From Chloroflexota bacterium (GTDB lineage Bacteria > Chloroflexota > Anaerolineae > Anaerolineales > UBA11579), in contig JAMCZK010000006.1 in assembly GCA_023485685.1 (NCBI GenBank), positions 1 to 32,658 on the forward strand: a stretch of DNA of 32,658 bases. The letters are read 5' to 3'. The notes below the pieces were generated by a model. The model ran no database searches and was not told where the DNA came from. It saw nothing but the letters and a program-made list of their open reading frames with translations. A program made the translations under genes and the position numbers. This document shows positions 14,681 to 21,712 of this stretch, in pieces. The stretch's first letter is position 1, and the number at the start of each line of letters is the position of its first letter.

Positions 14681-16099
14681 CTATTGAACCTTGAGCGCTT
14701 CCATGGCGTAGGGTTCGAACTCTTCCACGACACGAGGATCGAACTGGGTGCCGGCTTCCTTTTTGATATACGCGAAGGCGTCCTCGTCCGACCAGTGTTT
14801 GCGATAAGGTCGGTCTGAACGCAGTGCATCCCATACATCCGCCACGGCAAAGATGCGGGCCGGTTCTGGAATCACGTTTTCCTTAAGTCCACGGGGATAT
14901 CCACTCCCATCCCATTTCTCGTGATGGCAATAAGGGATATCCAGGGCTGGCTTAAGAAATTCTATATTGGAAAGAAGGTCGTAAGCGATCAGCGGATGTT
15001 GCTTCATGATCTTCCATTCCTTATCGCTTAGCTTTCCCGGCTTGAGGAGTATCTTGTCAGGAATCCCCATCTTGCCAATATCGTGCAGCATAGCGCCTCG
15101 GCGGAGGTTGACTAGTTCGCTATCGCTATAACTGAACGCCCTTGCCAAGGTGACCGATAGTTCGGTTACACGTTTCGAGTGGCCCTGCGTTTCGAAGTCG
15201 CGTATTTCCAAGGCCTTCGCCCAGCCGTTGATAGTGCGGTCGTAGGCCATCATCAATTCCTGATTGGCTTTTTGCAAATCGCTAAATGTTCGCATGTGAA
15301 CGATGGCAATGGCCATCTGATTAGCCACGATGTTGAAGTAGTGCAGCCAATCCTTGTTTGGCGTTAGCTTGCTCCGATGAAAGCCCTCTAGCAATCCGAG
15401 AGTTTCTCCTCTGGAGACCAATGAGGCGCCCACATAGCTAACGAAGCCTTCTTTTTCCACTAAAGTCCGGCGGACAAATGTAGGCTCGTTGGCCAAATCA
15501 TCGATTGCTATCGTACGTCGTTCCAAGGCCGCCATTCCTGCAATGCCTTTCCCCATTTTTAAGCTTAAATCCTCCAAGTGGGCTTTTTTGAAACCACTCG
15601 AACCGCTGGCTCGCAGATCTTGCGTGACCGGATCAAGCTGTAAGATGGCAACGGCATCCAGATTCAGGATCTGGTGGATTTGTTTCAACACGCTTTCCAA
15701 AACTACTGACGCATCGAAGTTTGAGGTGATCGCCCGGTCGATTTGATGCAAGGCATTCAAGCGTTTCAATTGGTCGTGTGCTCGCTCGAGGGCCAGTTTT
15801 CTGTCGCTGATGTCCTGTGAGAGCACCAGGATGCCTTCTGGACAAGGTTGGATATGCAATTCGAACCAGCCTTGGTTACCGTTTGGATACTTGAATGGGT
15901 TCTCCATGCGATCCGGTTCACGATCCTTCATCACCTTGCGCATTCTTTCGAACAAGGGTGTCTCCTCGATCCCGGGATATGCTTTCATCATCGTATAACC
16001 TATTAATTCCTCCCGTGACTTTTGGGCGTGCACGATGGCTGCATCGTTCAAATACAGATAGACCCAGTTAAAATCAATGATCTGGCAACCCTCGAGCAA
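14681..16099 (-). CDS. PAS-GAF-HD-GYP protein, putative cyclic-di-GMP phosphodiesterase
   Basis: Domains in order: PAS (about 1-100, GCQIIDFNWVYLYLNDAA to LVLSQDISDRK), GAF (about 125-270) and HD-GYP (about 300-460). The HD-GYP part has the HD pair in MLHDIGKMGIPDKILLKPG, KQHPLIAYDLL, and HHEKWDGSGYPRGL, so both metal ligands and the GYP signature are intact. Such proteins hydrolyse c-di-GMP in response to sensed signals. There is no membrane segment. The start is uncertain: the open frame reaches about 16215 but has no ATG or GTG, only TTG at 16099, and PAS-like residues (ELFDN) precede that TTG in frame. The 5' end may be damaged or use an unusual start codon. An antisense or alternative frame there is not convincing. 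Confidence 0.85.
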   Translation of the reverse strand: MLEGCQIIDFNWVYLYLNDAAIVHAQKSREELIGYTMMKAYPGIEETPLFERMRKVMKDREPDRMENPFKYPNGNQGWFELHIQPCPEGILVLSQDISDRKLALERAHDQLKRLNALHQIDRAITSNFDASVVLESVLKQIHQILNLDAVAILQLDPVTQDLRASGSSGFKKAHLEDLSLKMGKGIAGMAALERRTIAIDDLANEPTFVRRTLVEKEGFVSYVGASLVSRGETLGLLEGFHRSKLTPNKDWLHYFNIVANQMAIAIVHMRTFSDLQKANQELMMAYDRTINGWAKALEIRDFETQGHSKRVTELSVTLARAFSYSDSELVNLRRGAMLHDIGKMGIPDKILLKPGKLSDKEWKIMKQHPLIAYDLLSNIEFLKPALDIPYCHHEKWDGSGYPRGLKENVIPEPARIFAVADVWDALRSDRPYRKHWSDEDAFAYIKKEAGTQFDPRVVEEFEPYAMEALKVQ

Positions 16100-16327
16100 G
16101 TTGTCGAATAGTTCCGTCCTGGATGCGGGGATATTTTGATTGGCGATTGATCCCTCCGTCCTGAGCTCTGGACTGGTAAAAAATGTGTTCTTTACCGACC
16201 AAAACTCGTACGGGCAGGGTGATTTTACTCAGATCCTTATGAACAGGCACTGAACATTTTTGAAAGGATACCAAGGCCAGTAAAAAGGGCAGCACTCTAA
16301 AAATTTTGATAAGGCCCAGGGAGTAGT

Positions 16328-17209
16328 TCAGGCTGCAACGGCGTGGGCCATGGCCTCAATGTGTTCCGGCCGCGTGCCGCAGCAGCCTCCCACCAGATGC
16401 GCGCCGAACTCGATCCAGTGTTCCGCGAAGCGACAGTAGACCGCGGGCTGCGCCGCCTCGGTCTCGCCCCAGGTCTGGTAGTCCTCGGTGTGCCCGAGGT
16501 TGGCATAGACCGCGATCGGCAGCCTGGTAGCTGAGCGTAATTCTTTGAGCGCAACCTGGAGCGTCGGCGCCGGTGTGCAGTTGATACCTAGGAAAGCCGG
16601 TCCATGCGGTTCGACGGCTTTCACCGCGGCCGCTATTGATTCGCCTGAAAGCAGATTTCCATCTGGCTTGCAGATAAAGCTGACGCCGAAAGGCAAGCCG
16701 GTTTCGCCGGCCGCCTGAGCAGCAGCCTCGGCTTCGACGATGTCTTTCATCGTCTCGATCAGCAGCAAGTCCACGCCCGCGGCGGCAAGGTTGCGCGCCA
16801 TCTCAGTGTGCGCGCGGAGGTATTCTTGGCGTGAGGATGGTTTGGCTGTGGAGTAGCTATCCTCAAGCGGCGCCATGGAGCCAGCCACCCAGGCCCGCTT
16901 GCCGCTGGCCCGCACAGCTTTCTGCGCGATGGTGACCGCCAAGGTTGTCAGCCGGGCTGCCTCGTCGCCCATGCCGAGCTTTTCCAGATTGCAGCGGTGC
17001 GTGCGGAAGGTGTTGGTGATGATGACTTCGGCGCCCGCATCCAGATAGTCTCGGTGTACCTGCTCGACAATCTCCGGCGCATCCAGCAGCGCCATGGCCG
17101 ACCAGATCGGCGTGCTGGTATCCGCGCCGCGGCGCTCGAGTTCGGTGCCAGTAGCGCCATCGAGGATGATGGGGCGCGGGTCAGCGAGACGGGCGAGAAA
17201 TGGATTCAC
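16328..17209 (-). CDS. Homocysteine S-methyltransferase family protein
   Basis: This cytoplasmic, zinc-dependent methyltransferase is a (beta/alpha)8 barrel like MmuM, BHMT and the N-terminal domain of MetH. It transfers a methyl group from a donor such as S-methylmethionine to homocysteine to give methionine. Visible landmarks are ILDGATGTELERRG near the N-terminus, IITNTFRT, the first zinc Cys in LGINCTP and the Cys pair in VGGCCGTRPEH. The GTG at 17209 is chosen because a TATAAT lies 6 nt upstream with no Shine-Dalgarno. A TTG-initiated form 13 codons longer would include the promoter. The 293-residue length fits the family. The methyl donor cannot be told from sequence. Confidence 0.88.
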   Translation of the reverse strand: MNPFLARLADPRPIILDGATGTELERRGADTSTPIWSAMALLDAPEIVEQVHRDYLDAGAEVIITNTFRTHRCNLEKLGMGDEAARLTTLAVTIAQKAVRASGKRAWVAGSMAPLEDSYSTAKPSSRQEYLRAHTEMARNLAAAGVDLLLIETMKDIVEAEAAAQAAGETGLPFGVSFICKPDGNLLSGESIAAAVKAVEPHGPAFLGINCTPAPTLQVALKELRSATRLPIAVYANLGHTEDYQTWGETEAAQPAVYCRFAEHWIEFGAHLVGGCCGTRPEHIEAMAHAVAA

Positions 17210-17215
17210 GGTGTA

Positions 17216-17248
17216 ATTATACAAAAACGTCCAACGGCCGACCGTCAA
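17216..17248 (-). promoter_or_regulatory. Promoter of the homocysteine methyltransferase gene, apparently leaderless
   Basis: On the minus strand TATAAT (17216-17221) lies 6 nt before the GTG start codon. TTGACG is at 17243-17248, a long spacer of 21 nt. TTGGACGTTT adjoins the -10 box, and the same word adjoins the divergent -10 box at 17410. Confidence 0.6.
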
Positions 17249-17270
17249 CCTTTATAAGGGGCGCGCCTGT

Positions 17271-17373
17271 CCGTCTTTGCGAGGAAGGGGAAGCCTTACG
17301 AAGCAATCCCCAAGCCTTTTTGCACGTTGAGGCTGGGGATTGCTTCGCCCGCATTGCGGGCTCGCAAAGACGG
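17271..17373. repeat. Family A-like repeat folding into a long imperfect hairpin
   Basis: The outer arms CCGTCTTTGCGAG (17271-17283) and CTCGCAAAGACGG (17361-17373) are perfect. The inner arms CGAAGCAATCCCCAAGCC (17299-17316) and GGCTGGGGATTGCTTCG (17331-17347) match with a one-base bulge. The GAAGCAATCCCCA word is that of the family A tail. It lies between two divergent promoters. Confidence 0.85.
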
Positions 17374-17409
17374 CAAGGCTGATTGTAGAAGCCTTGGAAA
17401 TTGGACGTT

Positions 17410-17415
17410 TATAAT
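17410..17415 (+). promoter_or_regulatory. -10 box of the acyl-transfer operon
   Basis: TATAAT is 9 nt before the ATG of the microprotein gene, so the leader would be only about 0-3 nt. There is no Shine-Dalgarno before that ATG. A TTGTAG at 17383-17388 is 21 nt upstream, a weak -35 at best. Confidence 0.55.
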
Positions 17416-17424
17416 CTTGCCCCG

Positions 17425-17544
17425 ATGCTAAGAAGACTTTTCTCTCGCGAAAACCTCTACGCTGTGCTGCTCTGCCTGATCGCCGTTCTGCTGTTGATCA
17501 TGACCGCCGATGCCAGCCCACTGTGGATCTACCAGGGGTTCTAG
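17425..17544 (+). CDS. DltX-like membrane microprotein (39 aa)
   Basis: The product has a basic N-terminus (MLRRLFSRENLY), one membrane helix (about 11-28) and the C-terminus SPLWIYQGF. The small size, single helix, position directly before an MBOAT gene, and an aromatic-I-Y-x-x-F ending at the last residue match DltX of Gram-positive dlt operons, which ends in FIYxxF. In DltX the C-terminal Tyr is proposed to carry the acyl group between the MBOAT and DltD proteins; here that would be Tyr36. The start is supported by a -10 box 9 nt upstream. The MBOAT gene starts 3 nt after the TAG, and an AGGGG inside this gene serves as its ribosome site. The assignment is by motif and context, not a database match. 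Confidence 0.75.
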   Translation: MLRRLFSRENLYAVLLCLIAVLLLIMTADASPLWIYQGF

Positions 17545-17547
17545 CCT

Positions 17548-18954
17548 TTGACCCTCACGCAAATTTTCATCTTCACCGCGCTGGGCCTGGTCGCCGGGGG
17601 TTTCTATAAACGGGTCAACCGCGGCTGGCTGCTGTTCCTTGCCAGCGTGCTGGCCGTTTTTTGGTTGCAGCCCGCTTCCTTGATCCGCAATCTGCCCTTC
17701 GTGTTGCCCGCTGCCAGCCTGGGTCTGGCAACCGCAGTGTGGGCGCTCACGCTGCCGAGGGAGACCAAGATCAGCCGCCAGGATTGGTGGGCGGCCGGGA
17801 TTCTTGGTGGCCTGATTCTGCTCGTCAGTGCCACACGTTTTATTGAACCGCTGAGTGATTTATTGGCCGTTCGGCCACCGGCTGTGGATTTCGCCGCCAT
17901 CTTTGTTCTGGTTTTGGCTCTGTTTGCTGGGCTGCTATTTTGGCTGGTTCGTGGCCGGATGTTGGCTCTTTATTTATCTATCATGCTCATCGTTGCAATC
18001 CTAATTGTGATTAAGTCCCCGCCATTGGCGCAGGCAGCCAGTGGCGCGTTGCGCTCTCTCTCGGGACAGGATCCGGCACTGGCCAGCCCGCTGGATTTTG
18101 GCTGGCTAGGCTTCTCGTATATTGCGTTCCGTTTGATTCACGTGTTGCGCGACCGGGCCGCCGGGCGCCTGCCTGCAGTTTCGCTGCGCGATTTCGTCAC
18201 TTATATTGTCTTCTTTCCCGCGCTCACCTCAGGCCCCATTGACCGAGTGGAGCGGTTCACCCCGCAACTCCAAACCGATTTCCTGCTGGATAGCGATCAA
18301 TTGCTGACTGCGGGCAGGCGACTGATTACGGGTCTTTTCATGAAGTTTGTGCTGGCGGATGCCCTGGCTTTCTTTGCACTCAACGCTGTCAATGCTTGGC
18401 AGGTGCAGTCTGCCGGCTGGATGTGGCTTCTGCTGCTAGCTTTTTCCTTCCGTATTTTCTTCGACTTTGCCGGGTACACGCATATCGCCATCGGGCTGGG
18501 CATGCTGTTTGGCGTAGTCCTTCCTGAGAACTTCGATCAACCCTATCTCAAACAAAACCTCACTGCCTTTTGGAACTCTTGGCACATGACCCTTACGCAA
18601 TGGGTCCGTTCCTACTATTTCAATCCAGTTGCACGGTGGTTGCGCGCGCATAAGATTCCAATATTACTGGTGATCCTTTTCGGGCAATTGACCACGATGG
18701 GGCTGATTGGCCTCTGGCACGGGATCACTTGGAATTTCATCACCTGGGGCTTTTGGCATGGAGCGGGGTTGTTTATTCACAATCAATGGACGGCTTTCAG
18801 CAAAACACGGCCATTTTCACTTTCTCCCTCGATCACAGTTCCGCTTGGCATCATCGCGACGTTTGCGTTTGTCACGATTGGCTGGGTCTGGTTCGCGTTG
18901 CCGCAACCAGCGGATGCCGCCCGCGTTTTTAGTGTTCTGGTCGGGATGAAATAA
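17548..18954 (+). CDS. MBOAT family membrane-bound O-acyltransferase (DltB/AlgI-like)
   Basis: This polytopic protein of 468 residues takes an activated acyl group from inside the cell and passes it across the membrane. The MBOAT core is FDFAGYTHIAIGLGMLFGVV, NFDQPYLKQNLTAFWNSWHM (His about 346) and GLIGLWHGITWNFITWGFWHG (catalytic His about 391). LDFGWLGFSYIAFRLIHVLR and the FFPALTSGPIDRV stretch before it are also family-typical. The start codon is TTG at 17548 with AGGGG 9 nt upstream, 3 nt after the microprotein stop. Its TAA shares one base with the ATG of the SGNH gene (TAATG), so translation is coupled on both sides. The acyl group and acceptor are unknown. Confidence 0.92.
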   Translation: MTLTQIFIFTALGLVAGGFYKRVNRGWLLFLASVLAVFWLQPASLIRNLPFVLPAASLGLATAVWALTLPRETKISRQDWWAAGILGGLILLVSATRFIEPLSDLLAVRPPAVDFAAIFVLVLALFAGLLFWLVRGRMLALYLSIMLIVAILIVIKSPPLAQAASGALRSLSGQDPALASPLDFGWLGFSYIAFRLIHVLRDRAAGRLPAVSLRDFVTYIVFFPALTSGPIDRVERFTPQLQTDFLLDSDQLLTAGRRLITGLFMKFVLADALAFFALNAVNAWQVQSAGWMWLLLLAFSFRIFFDFAGYTHIAIGLGMLFGVVLPENFDQPYLKQNLTAFWNSWHMTLTQWVRSYYFNPVARWLRAHKIPILLVILFGQLTTMGLIGLWHGITWNFITWGFWHGAGLFIHNQWTAFSKTRPFSLSPSITVPLGIIATFAFVTIGWVWFALPQPADAARVFSVLVGMK

Positions 18955-20081
18955 TGGACAGTCAAAAGATCTCCTTTGTCCGGTTAATAGTAAAAGCGGC
19001 CCTTCTCTTTACGGTTGTGATTTTGTTGTTCGGTGCCGTCAATCCGATGCCCGCTATCGGACACATGACACTCTACAACTGGCTGCTGCCGGGCCGCGAA
19101 CGGCTGCCTTATGGCGACGACCCCGAGCGTTCCTATAATCTCAACCTTTACAGCCTGGAGGCCATGTTTGCATCGCACAAGCTGGCGGGTACGTCGAAGG
19201 CTGCAGACGAGTTTCGTGTCTTCGTGATCGGCGATTCTTCTGTATGGGGATTCCTTCTCGAGAACAAGGATACGCTCGCCGGCGCGCTGAATGCGGCTAG
19301 CCTGCATTCTGCGGACGGGCGCCGCGTGGTCTTTTACAATCTTGGTCACCCTACGATTTCGCTGACCAAGGATTTGATGATCCTCGATTACGCCATGCAA
19401 TACGATCCTGACCTAATCTTATGGCCGGTGACGCTCGAGGCATTTCCATTGAGCAAGCAAACCTCATCGCCGCTGGTGCAGAACAATGCCAACCGCGTGC
19501 GCGAATTAATCTCACGATTCGATTTGCCCGTCGACCCAAACAATGTGGATCTAGTTGCACAAGATTTCTGGGACCGCTCATTGATCGGCCAACGGCGCAA
19601 CTTGGCCGACATCGTCCGCTTGCAGCTTTATGGCTTCATGTGGGCTGCTACCCGAATTGACGTGCACATTCCGGAGGAAATAAAGCTCCGCGCGGTCGAC
19701 CTGGAGGCCAGCGAAGATTTTGCCGGTTTGCAGCCGCCCGAGTTGCGCGCCGTAGATCTGGCCATCGATGTGCTGGCCGCTGGCATCCAGCGAGCCGGCG
19801 ATGTGCCAGTGCTGGTCATTAATGAACCGATATTCGTTAGCGATGGCGCCAACAGCGAAATCCGCTACAACTCTTTTTACCCGCGTTGGGCCTATGACTC
19901 CTATCGTTCGTTGTTACAAGAGCAAAGCCAGCAGAGCGGCTGGAATTATGTCGACCTTTGGCAGGCAGTGGCCAATTCGGAGTTCACCAATACACCTATC
20001 CACCTGACTCCTCAGGGTACACTAGAGTTGACTGATGCCACCCTCGCCGTATTCGATGATCAATTCAAACTTCAACCTTAA
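18954..20081 (+). CDS. Membrane-anchored SGNH-hydrolase-like protein (DltD/AlgX role)
   Basis: The 375-residue product has an N-terminal membrane anchor (about 8-28) and an extracytoplasmic SGNH/GDSL domain. Block I is RVFVIGDSSVWG with the nucleophile Ser95, block II is VVFYNLGHPT and block V carries TPIHLTPQG with His350. The Asp that usually sits three residues before that His is not there (Thr). In MBOAT systems the SGNH partner (DltD, AlgJ/X, PatB) performs or assists the last transfer to the polymer. Coupling to the MBOAT gene by TAATG supports this. A 61-bp gap holding a family A repeat separates it from the next gene. Confidence 0.85.
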   Translation: MDSQKISFVRLIVKAALLFTVVILLFGAVNPMPAIGHMTLYNWLLPGRERLPYGDDPERSYNLNLYSLEAMFASHKLAGTSKAADEFRVFVIGDSSVWGFLLENKDTLAGALNAASLHSADGRRVVFYNLGHPTISLTKDLMILDYAMQYDPDLILWPVTLEAFPLSKQTSSPLVQNNANRVRELISRFDLPVDPNNVDLVAQDFWDRSLIGQRRNLADIVRLQLYGFMWAATRIDVHIPEEIKLRAVDLEASEDFAGLQPPELRAVDLAIDVLAAGIQRAGDVPVLVINEPIFVSDGANSEIRYNSFYPRWAYDSYRSLLQEQSQQSGWNYVDLWQAVANSEFTNTPIHLTPQGTLELTDATLAVFDDQFKLQP

Positions 20082-20082
20082 A

Positions 20083-20139
20083 CCAAGAAAAGCTTTGCTT
20101 TTCGCAGTTGCAAGGAGATCAAAGGCCGACGAAGCCATC
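20083..20139. repeat. Palindromic repeat family A, short copy before the lipoprotein gene
   Basis: CCAAG, then the hairpin GAAAAGC-TTT-GCTTTTC, then CGCAGTTGCAAGGAG and CGACGAAGCCATC. Compared with copy 1, both stem arms changed in a matching way. It occupies nearly the whole 61-bp gap inside the operon, ending 3 nt before the ATG. Confidence 0.75.
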
Positions 20140-20142
20140 TTT

Positions 20143-21411
20143 ATGTCCAAACCCCTTGTCTACCTGCTTTCCTGTTTATTCGTCTTCTTTCTTGCCGCCT
20201 GCGGTGCTTCGGCTGGATCGCCGGAAGGCGCGGTGGAAACTTACCTGCAAGCGGTTATCTCCATCGATGAGGTGGCCGCGGTAAATGCGTCCTGCTCCGC
20301 CTGGGAGCAGCAAGCTATCCTGGAGAGCGCGGCTTACGAAGGCGTCGAAACGCGGTTGGAGAACTTGGATTGCCAGGTGGTGTCCCAAGACGGTAACAGC
20401 GCTCAAGTGAGCTGCACCGGCCAGATCGTATACAGCTATGCGGGTGGTGAGGATCAAATTGATGAATTAGGTGGGCGTTTATTCAGCGTCGTTGTCGAAG
20501 GAGGCGAATGGAAGCTGTGCGGAACGGGCAGCCAGCCATCGGAAGCAGGCAGCCAGGTGGCTGCCCAGGAACCGACCTCCACGCCGGCGCCACTGCCAAC
20601 TGACACCAGTGAACCAACCGAAGTCCCGACACCCGATTACACCCCGACTCCGGACCTGCGCCCGCTACCTGCTGACTGGCGAAACTGGCCCATCGTGCCA
20701 GTCCTCAGTCCCTGGTTGGCGGAGGTCTATGCACGCGGCCTGGAGCAGGGAAACAACCCGCAACACTTTTCCGTTGTTGGGGATTGCCAAAATATCCCCA
20801 ATGCCTTTATGGGCTTCTACGACGTGAAAGACCGATATTATTTCGCGGATGATGAGCAATATTTGCAAGAAACCGTCGATTACTTTGCGGGATCCTGGGG
20901 ACGGGACGGCTTGGCCGTAGGAGGGGGATTCAACTTCCCAGCCATCTTCACCCCGCTTCGGGCTGACCCGGAACTCTGTGAGGATGGAGAAACTCCAATT
21001 GCCTGTGAGATTCGGACCTACAAACCATCCTACGTTATCATCTCAATGGAGTTTGTCTATGAGGGAAGGACAGCTGAGAATTACGATCAATATTTACGCC
21101 AAACCGTGGATTACGCGCTTTCGCAAAATGTTATCCCGATCCTGATGACAAAGGCCGATAATGTAGAAGGCGGGCACCGCATTAATCTGGCCACAGCCCA
21201 AGTGGCGTATGATTATGACATCCCGCTGATCAACTGGTGGCGCGATGCCCAATCGCTGCCCGGCAATGGCCTCGATCGGGAGCGAGGAGCATCAAGTGTG
21301 CCCCAATATTTCTATATCACCACCGAGGCTTGGACTGAACGTTCCTACATTGCTCTGAAAACATTGGACGCTCTTCGAACAGCATTAATAGAATTCGGTG
21401 CTGGAGGATGA
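20143..21411 (+). CDS. Lipoprotein with NTF2-like domain and degenerate SGNH-like domain
   Basis: The ATG at 20143 opens a lipoprotein signal peptide (lipobox LAAC, Cys20); an in-frame extension upstream to 20035 is repeat-derived and would destroy it. Residues about 26-130 (EGAVETYLQAVISIDEVAAV to GGEWKLCG) look like an NTF2/DUF4878-type domain. A Pro/Thr linker (PTSTPAPLPTDTSEPTEVPT) follows. The C-terminal domain carries VVGDCQNIPNAFMG, where Cys215 replaces the SGNH nucleophile Ser, and VIPILMTKADNVEGGHRINL. A DxxH motif is not evident, so normal esterase activity is doubtful. It lies between the SGNH gene and the ACP gene (ACP ATG follows the TGA directly), so it may bind the acyl acceptor or assist the transfer. 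Confidence 0.78.
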   Translation: MSKPLVYLLSCLFVFFLAACGASAGSPEGAVETYLQAVISIDEVAAVNASCSAWEQQAILESAAYEGVETRLENLDCQVVSQDGNSAQVSCTGQIVYSYAGGEDQIDELGGRLFSVVVEGGEWKLCGTGSQPSEAGSQVAAQEPTSTPAPLPTDTSEPTEVPTPDYTPTPDLRPLPADWRNWPIVPVLSPWLAEVYARGLEQGNNPQHFSVVGDCQNIPNAFMGFYDVKDRYYFADDEQYLQETVDYFAGSWGRDGLAVGGGFNFPAIFTPLRADPELCEDGETPIACEIRTYKPSYVIISMEFVYEGRTAENYDQYLRQTVDYALSQNVIPILMTKADNVEGGHRINLATAQVAYDYDIPLINWWRDAQSLPGNGLDRERGASSVPQYFYITTEAWTERSYIALKTLDALRTALIEFGAGG

Positions 21412-21657
21412 ATGAAGCAGGAACTCATCGGAAAACTCAATACGTATATCACTGGCCAAATTCTCAAGCGCCCGGACAAGACGCTGAATCCCAATGAGCC
21501 CTTGATCTCCGGCGGGCTCATCGATTCGTTTTCTCTTGTGGACTTGGCCATGTTCGTCGAGCAGACCTGGGGCGCGAAGTTGGCCGATACGGAATTAAAC
21601 GCGCAGACCTTTGATACGTTAAACCAATTAGCCGACCTCATCGAATCCCGTTTATAG
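21412..21657 (+). CDS. Acyl carrier protein (DltC-like position)
   Basis: The 81-residue product has the four-helix ACP pattern with the phosphopantetheine site LISGGLIDSFSLVDL (Ser39). It would carry a thioester-linked acyl group from the AMP ligase to the MBOAT protein. GGAGG is 4 nt before the ATG, which directly follows the TGA of the lipoprotein gene. Within this locus it takes the place of DltC. It is not next to fabF/fabH and differs in context from a housekeeping AcpP. It ends at a palindrome shared with the convergent ligase gene. Confidence 0.88.
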   Translation: MKQELIGKLNTYITGQILKRPDKTLNPNEPLISGGLIDSFSLVDLAMFVEQTWGAKLADTELNAQTFDTLNQLADLIESRL

Positions 21658-21663
21658 CTTTTT

Positions 21664-21712
21664 GATACGCAATACGCAACACGGAATATTCCGTATTGCG
21701 TGTTGCGTAATT
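21664..21712. terminator. Bidirectional hairpin between ACP and acyl-AMP ligase genes
   Basis: ACGCAATACGCAACACGG and CCGTATTGCGTGTTGCGT form 18-bp arms with two mismatches around AATATT. It lies in the 53-bp gap between two convergent genes and its right arm reaches the ligase stop codon. A strong U-run is absent on both sides, so terminator function is likely but not certain. The arms use the recurring ACGCAATACG word. Confidence 0.65.

Noticed and set aside
16074-16295. A 73-codon open frame upstream of the HD-GYP gene
   Set aside because: It overlaps the HD-GYP frame, has no domain and no ribosome site; most likely chance.
20035-20142. N-terminal extension of the SGNH-like lipoprotein
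   Set aside because: It overlaps the previous gene and a repeat, and would bury the lipoprotein signal peptide that starts at 20143.
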